In this document: piece after piece, positions 12,441 through 23,500 of the stretch
How the letters are laid out: each line of letters opens with the position of its first letter
How positions within the stretch are numbered: the first letter of the stretch is position 1
Assembly (NCBI RefSeq): GCF_026914265.1
Contig: NC_069123.1
Location: 32,348,678-32,412,677, forward strand
Origin: Mya arenaria
Taxonomy: Eukaryota > Mollusca > Bivalvia > Myida > Myidae
Direction: 5' to 3'
DNA length: 64,000 nucleotides
Made by a program: the position numbers and the translations under genes
The notes under the pieces: generated by a model
The model's database searches: none
What the model was told of the DNA's origin: nothing
The model's input: the letters and a program-made list of their open reading frames with translations, nothing else

Positions 12441-14569
12441 GAATGGCTTAAACTTCATTTTTGCAATGGTTTGATGATGTGTTTGTGTCTTCAAATTCCC
12501 TTCTGCATTGGGAACATGTAAACCTTTCATGTTACAAATTGTTGAGCGGCATGCCCTCCCGTGCTTTCTTGTTAAGTGTGCGCGAAGTTGTGAGCGTATT
12601 CGAGCATATAGAAGACTTACATATGTCCTGGCCTTGATTGCCTACTCGGAGAAACCATTACAATTAAGTATTTGGTGTCATGTACATATAGTATGAACAC
12701 TCGGCCATGTTGCATGTTTAAAATGCGCGTTGGCAGTTTTACGTTATCGAGGCCGATTGTTCAAACTGTTTGACCGCATGAAAAATAAGATAAGAATCAG
12801 TTCTTATATTTACATTTCCCCTTTTCACTTCTAAATTTGTTGTGGTAATAATGATTTGGGTTGTAGTAATTATCGCGTGTATAAAGAAAACTGATCAAGA
12901 ATGTTTAGTATGTGTATTACATGTGCATGACCTTGATAAGCTGCAAAATGAACGCCAATTTCATTGTACAGAAAATCAAGTTCGAATGACGTTCAACGTT
13001 GTTTCAGTTTAGTCAGTGACGGGTTACATTGTTTTGATTCGATCCCCCCTCCCCCTACGATTCAGTCCTGCTTGAAAGTCGTACGCAATCTGCTGTCAAG
13101 TAAACCAATATCATCTATACTTTAATTTCATGGACACGGACCCCATGCCGAGTGAAGGTCGGGCTGATGCTATATGTTTAGTGTGATAACTATGTATCGC
13201 AAATGTCCTGAAAACACCAGTGTATAATAAAGAATACCAAGTGCTGAAATCAACAACTGACACAGCAAATATGTCTTGCAGATAAAATGAACTGATTGCT
13301 AACAATGAGGCAATGCATTTTTTATATAGACCGGCAATAACGCAAGAACGCAACCACTTGTACGCCAAGTACTACGACGTCCCAGCCATAAACAATATGC
13401 GGCAGGCTCCTTAAAGAACCTTGAAATTCCAGATACTGGATTATATGCATGGTGTGTTGTATTAAGTTTGTAATCCCATTTTTAAATATTGTTTGCCCAA
13501 CTGTGAATTCCTCCAATCGCCTGGAATGTCACAAGCCCAGATAAAACAAAAAAAGTTGTTTCGATTTGATTAAACTGACATTGCATTTAGTCCGACTAAC
13601 TCACGACTGACGATTTTTTTCACGCCACAAAATTGCATGCAATATTCCACCAAACAAATTTAAAATGGAGATATAGCGTCCTTAAACAACATTAAAATAG
13701 AGCTCTAGCCCAAGAAAATTGAGATGAACTCCCTCTGGGCGAAAGAAACCATGGTCATCCAGGGCAATGTCAACATTGAGGAAGCTGTGGTTTTCTGTCC
13801 TCCTAACTTTATCCTCACCGAACCGATTTACCCGTTGACGGTTTTTATTTATACAAAGGGGAATTCTTATGCCAGTATAAAAGAATGGAAGTCCAAACAA
13901 GGGCTGTGTATGGAAAAACAGGTCATATCCGCTCAAATGAAGAAGGACGACCTCTTGTTGTTTAACTAGGAAGGGAACTCGGGTCTCAATAAATTATCGT
14001 CCGTCGCAGATCTTCTCTCCCCGGAAACAGAGGCAAGCGACTGAATTGTCAAGCCCAAGGTTGTCCCGCCCTTGGTGGGTTTACTGTTGCCCAGCCCAGA
14101 ATGGGATCGAATCCCCAACAATCCAGACATCTGTAAAATTGTTTAAAACAAAGGAGTACATTGATTGAGCAAGTGTAAGTGTGTGAACATGTTGAGGTAG
14201 GCGTTATAGTTGGCATGAGCTCAACGTTTTGTAGGCGTTCGATTTCCATCGGCCAAGCCGCATAATGGCTGCGGGATATGGACCCTAGGCCACAAGATCA
14301 GATGCTTGACCTATGCGGAAATTGTGATTTAAAAGTGTTTTTTGTTTCTATTTTGTAAGCAGAATTGTGTCTAAATGAGGCCGGGTGACAGCTTTGGCAT
14401 TACCATGTCAGAAAAAGGGTCCCTGTACTTGTGGACGATATAACTTTAAGGCTTATAACGTCCTCAAAATAATTTGTACTGACTGAGAGGCCGTGTCTTT
14501 ATGGATATCATAATGTTGCATCGTGCTGCCTGACGTGGAGGGTCGGGAACTACTAGTACGCTTATTCTT
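12441..14569. other. Intergenic, no intact gene
   Basis: Contains the SGNH-like fragment at 13682-13936 and, near 14050-14130 on -, a B-box-like GGATTCGATCCC that may be a decayed SINE. Nothing else is recognised. Confidence 0.5.
13682..13936 (-). pseudogene. Fragment resembling an SGNH/GDSL-hydrolase-like domain end
   Basis: The minus-strand reading contains VNRFGEDKV, NVDIALDDHGFFRPEGVHLN and FLGLELYFNVV. The (D/E)GVHLNxxG motif is typical of the C-terminal catalytic block of SGNH hydrolase folds; such domains also turn up in metazoan mobile elements. Only this fragment is open; no upstream blocks or intact frame are visible. Probably a dead transposon-borne or processed piece. Confidence 0.3.
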
Positions 14570-16011
14570 AATAAGATTGACCATTTTGACAACTTTTTCA
14601 TTTTTTGTCTTGGAATGAACCATTTTTTGCGGTAATATCTCGAAACCAGTGATATAATACTGGTGACAAAATATTAGATCCCCTGTCACACTATAGCGAG
14701 TTTCGGCTACGAGTTGTTGCGAGATCGAACTCGCCTAAACTCTTCAGGTGTCATGTTTGACTCGAAGCCTTGTCGTAACATATCGAAGACATGTCTTCCC
14801 ATAAAGAAAACACTCGGCAAGCAGTGGCAAGAACTTTTAACGGTTTGAAATTGTCGTACGAGATTTCGTCTCGTACAGGAGTACATGTGGTAGGTGCGTC
14901 GAACAAACTCGAACACTTGTGGTAGACATGTCGTCACTTGTCGCAGCTTCTCGCCGCGTCTTAAAGTCGCTCGACAATCTATGAGTTCAGCAGCGACTCA
15001 GGAGGACATTATTACGATCTCTGCTCGAGATTCGTTCGAGTTGTTGGGAGTTTGTACGTACGCCTTCGACATGTTCTCGAGACTGCGATTCCCGGCGAGT
15101 TCATATATATATATATCGGCAATAAAAAGCACTGCATCATTTCTCCTGAAGATTTCAACTAGTAAAAATCACTGTTTTACAAGAGATAAAACATTGTTAG
15201 ACTAGTCATGACATGACTAGTTACGCTTAGTCATGATCTATGGCCTCACCCAATACCTTCTGCTGGCTCTCCTTCTTCTGTTTTGCCTGTACTGTGAAAG
15301 CTGAGCAATGGCAAGACCATCCTCTGATCACCTTCTTCCATCTGGGCAAGAAGTTCGTGGTTTCTAAGTCTATCTGCCATTGCTACGAAGCGTAACCTAC
15401 GCTGATCAACTGGGATTTGGTCCTGATGTGCAGCACCAGTTCGCCATGTGTCGTCCTCTATCGTACACTCTTAATAACTCACTCTTAATAACTCGTCATG
15501 ATATCGTGCACAGGAATATCGGCATACTCGTAGAAATCTCTGTGGTTGTCGAAAAAGTTTCGTTCACAGATCGTTCCGATGTTGCTTAAACTCGAGCTTA
15601 ACAGAAAAATCTCGTACTACTCTCGTATTCACATGGAAGAGAACTCGAGCAGGTCTCGAATTGATGTTCCTAGCATCAGAATCCGCGGTCATCTCATGGC
15701 ATTTTTGGCGAGTTATAATTCACCAGCACTCGTGGTAACTCGCGGATCCAAGTCGTCACAGTGTGACAGGGTCCTTAGTACATTTACGTTCGACAATTGA
15801 AGTTGTATGGCTAAAAGCATTACTAACGCTTTAAAAAAAATGCGCTTTTCGGCATGAAACATCAATTGTCGAACGTAAATAAATAAAACTGTGATCTGAC
15901 CTTTGTCAACAGTCTCTTATCACTGGTTTCCAGACCTTTACGCAAAAATTGGCTCATTCTAGGACAAAACAAAGTTGTCAAAACGGTCCATCTGTGGGAG
16001 TGCAGCTTTAA
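14570..16011. mobile_element. MITE family B interrupted by another transposon
   Basis: The left part (14570-14680) and right part (about 15772-16011, ending GGGAGTGCAGCTTTAA) match family B. The middle is occupied by the element at 14681-15771. Confidence 0.65.
14681..15771. mobile_element. 1.09-kb non-autonomous DNA transposon with perfect 12-bp TIRs
   Basis: Begins CCCTGTCACACT and ends AGTGTGACAGGG, exact inverse repeats, and it sits inside a family B MITE. The interior is rich in TCGAG/CGAGT motifs; no transposase frame is visible. Confidence 0.75.
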
Positions 16012-16338
16012 ATTAAACTAATTTAAACTAATCATCAAACGAATGATAAGGTAAATTTAGATATAGTTTTTATATCACGAATTTCAAATTAAACTAAACT
16101 TAACGTAACTTTTCTTAAAACAAACGCAAAATGCATGAATTAACGACTCCCAAAGTCTATTGTAACATTAGTATGCCAAGTTTATACTTCTTAATAGACA
16201 CATTCAATGTCAGAGTGACATGCATGTTTGTGCAGTTGTGCAGTTGTGCATTTATTGTAAAACGATTGTAATTCTATATGCGAACACTACGTGTATAATA
16301 TCATTTTAAGTCTCCTTCGAGTGTTCTTGTATTCACAG

Positions 16339-16362
16339 GATTAACGATGTCGGCTTTACATG
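16339..16362 (+). CDS. NR copy 2 candidate first coding exon
   Basis: A short exon after acceptor TATTCACAG and before donor GTAATA. ATG at 16347 gives MSALH plus one base, which joins the first two bases of the next exon to give Gly and [17 protein letters not shown]. The phase match and good splice sites support it, but an exon this short could be chance. It would leave only a token A/B domain. Confidence 0.42.
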
Positions 16363-16944
16363 GTAATAAATTAACACATTTAATCAATAAGTTAATAACG
16401 TACTAACCTTAAGCTTAGATAAAACTTCTCTTATTCGTATACAATTCCTTTCATATATATGTATGTGTTCTTTCTCACTATACGTTTGAATTTAATCATA
16501 TAAAAAATGTTTAATCATGAATATCAGTACATGATATTACAATTATTTGATTATTGGTATAAACTAAGGCGATGATTAAAATTGTTATCATTGTTTATAT
16601 ATTTCCATATCATTTTCCTTCAGCTTTAGTATTATCCATCAATCAATGTACATGGATATATGTATATATCTACAGACATAAATGAAACAAAATCCGACCG
16701 AGGAAATAAAAATGGAAAAGTTGCAGTGAAAAAATGCATACTATATTGTTATAAGTGATTCATAATGCTATGCTAAAATAACAAAAAACAAAAAGTAACA
16801 AAACTTTGGTATTATTTGAAACTTTTCCTAACAGAAAATGTATAAAGTTTTCCTAATTCATTTTGATTTTGCCGAAGAATCGAATCTCAAGGAAGACCGT
16901 ACTAGCTTTAAAATTATATCTAAATTTAATTAATAAATTTATTT

Positions 16945-16975
<31 letters not shown>

Positions 16976-17457
16976 TTTTATTTATTTATTTATTTACTTA
17001 CTTATTTATTCATTCATTCATTCATTCATTCATTCATTCATTCATTCATTCATTCATTCATTCATTCATTCATTCATTCATTCATTCATTCATTCATTCA
17101 TTCATTCATTCATTCATTCATTCATTCATTCATTCATTCATTCATTCATTCATTCATTCATTCATTCATTTATTTATTTATTTATATATATTTATTTAGT
17201 TATTTTATTTTTTTATTTCATTCATTCATTCATTCATTCATTCATTCATTCATTCATTCATTCATTCATTCATTCATTCATTCATTCATTCATTCATTCA
17301 TTCATTCATTCATTCATTCATTCATTCATTCATTCATTCATTCATTCATTCATTCATTCATTCATTCATTCATTCATTCATTCATTCATTCATTCATTCA
17401 TTCGATCATTCATTCATTCATTCATTCATTCATTCATGCATTCATTCATTTATCTAT

Positions 17458-17508
<51 letters not shown>

Positions 17509-20500
17509 TTCATTTTTTTTATTTATTTATGCATGCATCTATCCACCATATTTATTCATTCATGCATTCATGCTTTAGTAAATTCATACACTATAATAGT
17601 TAAGAAACTCAAACTAAATGGTTTTATTTAGTGATGAGAATTTTTTTATTTTATTAAATGATGAGAAAGTTAGCCTAATTTAAAATAATTGAGTGCTGAG
17701 AAACTTCTTAATGTATTACATTTTGTTTTGAAAAAGTTAGCTATAGTGTTTTTCAGTAAAGTGAATTGTTATTTTGTGAAAAGGGGTAAATGCATTCCTT
17801 TTAGTGCTAAGAAAGTAAGCTTAAATGTACACCACTCACTAATGAGAAAAATAGCCTAAATGTATTTTCTCTAGTCCTTAACTAATAGCTTTTAATTCTT
17901 ACAGTGTTAGCATTAACATATTTTATTTAATGAAAAATAAGTTAGCCTTAATGTATTTTATTTAGTGCTGGAAATAAGCATCAATGCAATACATTTAATG
18001 CTGTGAGAAAGTTAGTCATAGTGTAACCCGTCTAGTGCATTGCAAGATTGTAAAAAAAAACAGTGCAAAACTTTCGGGTTATTTTTAGAATTTTCACACA
18101 AACATTTTAACTATATGATTAAGCCAGTCAATAAATAGCTTTAAGCGATTTTGATCATCAGATAAATACAATACAATTGCAATCTTTGGTGATATGTAAT
18201 CAAAAAGCATGAAAGAAAAATAAGGTTTTTGTTTTATAGGTGCCGATGGTTTCCACATATGCCGGGTTTGCGGTGACAGGAGCTCGGGGCTACATTATGG
18301 GGTTCTGTGTTGTGAAGGTTGTAAGGTATGACATTCCAAAAAAGTATGTTTGTGTTTTCGAGTGAATATTGAAAAATACTGTTTTACTTTGAGCCTATTA
18401 ATCATATTTTCATGTTACATATTTTTCTGTTAGTATTATTATGTCGGTGTTTACCTGAAATCATAGGTTGTACTGTTATATCATGTCGGTGTTTACCTGA
18501 AATCATAGGTTGTACTGTTATATCATGTTTGATAGACATGTACCATAAGTAAGGTTGTATTGCTGTGTGATATTTTGGTAGACTTATACCAGAAGTTGTA
18601 TGTTCTGTTATTGTGTGATATTTTGGTAGAAATATACATGAAGTCGTAGGTTGTGGTGTTATGTGATATGTTGGTAGACATAATTATGCCAGAGATTGAA
18701 TGTTCTGTTATTATGTCATATTTCAGTAGACATATATACCTGAAGACGTAGGTTGTGTTGTTATGTGATATTTTGGTAGACATATGCCAGAAGTTGTATG
18801 TTCTGTTATTATGTCATATTTTGGTAGACATATACATGAAGTCGTAGGTTGTGTTGTTATGTGATATTTTGGTAGACATATGCCAGAGATTGAATGTTCT
18901 GTTATTATGTCATATTTCGGTAGACATATACCTGAAGACGTAGGTTGTGTTGTTATGTGATATTTTGGTAGACATATACCTGAAGACGTAGGTTGTGTTG
19001 TTATGTGATATGTTGGTAGACATATGCCAGAGATTGAATGTTCGGTTATAATGTCATATTTCGGTAGACATATACCTGAAGACGTAGGTTGTGGTGTTAT
19101 GTGATATGTTGGTAGACCAATATCAGAGGTCATAGGTTTTGTTGTCAATATATATTTTGGTTTACCTATTTCAGGAGATGTATGTGTTGTTATGTGATAT
19201 GTTAGTAGACATAAACCAAATATTGAATGTTCTGTTATTATGTCATATTTTGGTAGACAAATACCTGATGTCGAAGGTTGTGTTGTAACTTGTATGTGAT
19301 GTTTTGGTAGACCCATAACAGAGGTTGTCAGGTCTGTTGTAATGTTATATTTTGTAGACATATACCAAATGTTGTATGTTCTGTTGTAATTTTATATTTT
19401 GTAGACATATTCCAGTGGTTGTATGGGCTGTTGAAATGTTATATTTTGGTAGAAATATACCAGAGGTTGTATGTTCTGTTGTTATGCTATATTTTGGTAG
19501 ACATATAATTAGCATAAGTCTTAAGTTATGTTATATGTGAAATTTTGGTAGACATATACCAGAGGTTGTATTTTCTTTTATAATGTTATATTTTGGTAGA
19601 CATGTACCAGGAGTTGTATGTTCTGTTGTTATGTGATATGTTTGGTAGACATTCGCCAGATCTTATAAGCATTGATGTTGTGCATCGTCGGCAATCCCAA
19701 ATACACTGCATTATATACATATTATATTAATTGTGGAGGTGCGTTATAGTGTATTGAGAGTATCCGACGATGTACCTAGGGCAGATTTTGCACGTTTTTC
19801 CATTTCAAAATTTACCTGTGTACCACGTTATTCTTCTTTAGTTTTAAAATAGCGTTTTTATATGCATATAACATATGTCACGTGACTTTCAAATGCTATA
19901 TTTACATACTTCATGGCATCCCGTAAGAGCTGACTTTGCAGGAAAGTGGAAAATGTATGCGAAATAATGTAGACACAAAGCCCGACAGATCAACATCGCT
20001 GATGCAATTTATCAAAACAACTTTTGAAAGAGGTAAACTCTGTTTAAAATGACAGCGAGTTGAGTGTGTGAACTATCTTATGACCATCAAGGTGTTCGAA
20101 AAAAAAAAAAAAAAAAAATTCTGCGCTTTTTTTAAAGTGTAAAACCTTATACGCGCTATCTTTAAACGAGAACATTCAGCTGAGACAGCGACATGGTTGA
20201 TGAGTTTATTTTTTTTAATTTAATGTGAAATGATGCATTATTTTCCTAATAGTTTGCATTGACAGTTTAAGGCTTGTTTTGAGGAAATACTGTATTTGCC
20301 TGTTTTAGGACCATCTGGTGTCTTGTCCCTTTAAACTATTTCTACTACCAAATAAGATTTCTTACTTTTTATTCCTCTTACACCCAACAAAACAAGAAAA
20401 CTTAAATATTTATTTTGTTACAGAACTATTGCAAACACCATACATGTATATTTGAGAAAATTAAATTAAAAACACAACGCATATATATATATATATGTTT

Positions 20501-23500
20501 AAGTTTTATAAAGCTTTTATCGACTCATGTTTAACATGTAAAATCTGCGTCATAATAATTATATAATTTTAAAGAAAATCCAAAAAAGCAGCAATGATTT
20601 GCAATAAAAACACAATTATATTATTATGATCGATTAACATATGCAATGCATTAAGTCAGACTCATTAAAGCATATGCGAGATGCAGACAGATACACCACA
20701 TGTGCAGCAGCATGTAGCAAGACACAGTGCAATGACATTATAGTTCATTCGAAACAAATCACAAAGCATGAGAATAAAATGGTTCTTCAAAATGTTTGCA
20801 TTTATCTAAAGATCTACTTTTACTCCCAAATAAGATTTACCACAATGTATAATATTGTTTTAATATTCCAAAAGGATGAATAAATGTCGAAAACAATTAT
20901 TCTCATGAAGGAAACCGAGTTTAATTTGAAAGAAATGAGTATAAAGCACGGTATTTCTACCTTATAAGACTATAATAGACTACAGTAAATCTTTAAGCAT
21001 TTACCAATCATTTATTTTTTTTTTGTGCTTTCTGCTATTAAATACACCTTTACAATCTAGTTATCAGTAATTAATATTTTCCATAAATGCATTATTTAGT
21101 AAGTAGTTAAAGGTTTATCATTCGAAATTGATGTTTGTTATACATGTGTATGTATTGATTTTGAATAAGGGTGTCACTTTAAACAAGACAAATACTCTTG
21201 AAACTAATTAATTACAGTAAAATATACATACAGTAAACGTACCTTTTAGGTTATGCTATTAACAAATACCAATATATACTTACTTGTTGTATTATATTCA
21301 ATAATTTGTGGAGAATAACTACAAGTCGTAGTCTGTGTTCTGTACTATATAGTTGGGATTGAATCAAGTTGAGTCTATGATGTGTTGACTTTGTCGAAAT
21401 TCACAATCATACAAGATACAAGAATCATTATTTTAGGTCGGGTTTATCTTAAGAAGAAACATTAGCTCCTCAATGCGCTATTTTCCGACATGAATAACAA
21501 ACATACATAACATAACAAAACATAACAATGAGCTTGTGACCTAGAAATAAAAGCATATAGTTTAAGATAAGTAGAAATTTGGAAGCAGTATTTACAAAAA
21601 CCCTTCCTTATTGTATTCATGCATGCAACAAAAAATAAGATTGGTTAAAGCATTGAAAACAGTGATATCATCAACAAGTTATGGAAAACAGTTACTATGC
21701 TGTGATTTTGTAATAGTTTGTAGGGATAGACTATAGTTTGTTTAGTGTTTTGTTTTGTAATATTGTGTAGGGATTTATAATGTTTCACATGCTATGTTGT
21801 TTGGAAATATTTTGTAGGGACATTCTCTAATTTGAATGCTTTGTTATTATGTAAAACAAACGTTTTCAATATAATGATTTTCAAACCCATTATATTTTAT
21901 TATATTGCATTGTAGTATGTATCTTTCAGTTTCATTTGTCAGTCAATAATACAAAGCAAGTGAACATTTAACATGAAATACAGGTTTCCAATTATTTAAA
22001 GTGACACTCTTAAAATCAAAATCTCAAAATCAATACATATACATGTTAAACAAACATAAATTTTGAGTGATGTATCTTTAACTACTTACTAAAAAATGAA
22101 TTTATGGAAAATATTAATTACTGATAACAAAATTGTAACCGTGTATTTAAAGCTGCACTCTCACAGATTGAACGTTTTGAAAACTTCATTTTTTTCTTGT
22201 AATGAGCCAATTTTTGCGAAAATCATTGGAAACCAGTTATATAGGACTGCTGACAAAAAAATAGATCGCAGATTTTTATATTTAAGTTCAAAAATTGATG
22301 TTTTATGCATTTTTCTTAAACCGTTAGTAACGGTTTAAGCCATAAAATATTAATTTTCGAACGAAAATATAAACATCTGCGATCTGATCTTTTGTCAGCA
22401 ATGTTTTATCATTGGTTTGCAGGTATTTTCGCAAAAGTTTCCTCTTTCCAAGACAAAAAATAAAAAAGTTGTAAAAATGGTAAATCTGTGAGGGTGCAGC
22501 TTTAATAGCTGAAAACTCAAAAATATTAAAGATTGGTGAATGCTAAAAGATTTAGACTGATATACTATCATCTTATAAGGTAGAAATGCCGTGTTTTCTG
22601 CGCATTTCTTTCAAATAAAACTCGGAATCCTTCGTAAGAATAATTGTTTTCGACATTTATTCATCCTTTCTGGTACATTTCAACAATTGTATTAAATTGT
22701 GGTAAATCTTATTTGGGAGAAAGAGTGCATCTTTAAGTTCAAAACCATTTACGTTTATGAATACATGTTGAAACGCGATAATAGAAAATAAATTTAAAAA
22801 AAAACTAAAACATTTGCAAACCTTTCATGAAAGTCACAAATGGTTGATAAATTTGAAGCATTAACAAAGTTTACCTCATTATTCAAGCTTGAACTAAAAA
22901 TAACGATTACGGATTTAAGTTTTTATATTAAAAAAAAAATCCACGCAGCTCATATACATCTTTTATGTCTGAATTTGCACTAGATGGTGTGTAGGAGGTG
23001 AATATCTTCAAAGAGAACATTTAATACTTGTACTAGCTCACTGCCTGCGTAATTGAATTCTGCCCGACGCATGAAACAGTTAACAGACTTAAGTTTATGA
23101 TTTGACGGCTTATAGTGCAAGATGGTTGTAACTCGGTATAGAGATTTAAGGCGTTATAACAGTTTTCTGCTAAGCCCCCCCAAAAAGGCCATGGCATTAT
23201 TTACTGAACCAGGTTATTTGTTTCATTTTGTATAGACGTATCATGTTACTTCTACGAAAACAGTCATTCTATACGGGCTTGCATTACTTGAGGTTTTAAA
23301 AAAATATCAAGGCTGCCTGTTTGGCGGGTGCATAGACTGATAGCGTGGGTATATCTGAAAAATCATGAAGTGGTGCAGTTTAACTTTACGCAGACATGTG
23401 AATCTTATATTCCCAGTTCATTGCTCAGTTTACGTACAATCGTACAGGCATTCTTATAAACAGGATGTATAACAGAGTCATGAAAACTACGTATTGATTG

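Noticed and set aside
13724..13969. Plus-strand 81-codon frame
   Set aside because: It is the opposite strand of the SGNH-like remnant, which has the more convincing motif.
16863..17603. 246-codon open frame of Phe-Ile-His-Ser repeats
   Set aside because: It is the translation of the (ATTC)n/(TTTA)n array inside an intron.
18523..19361. Minus-strand open frames with 16-residue repeats ([15 protein letters not shown] type)
   Set aside because: The 48-bp minisatellite period is a multiple of three, so frames stay open by arithmetic. It sits inside the receptor intron, with no conserved domain.
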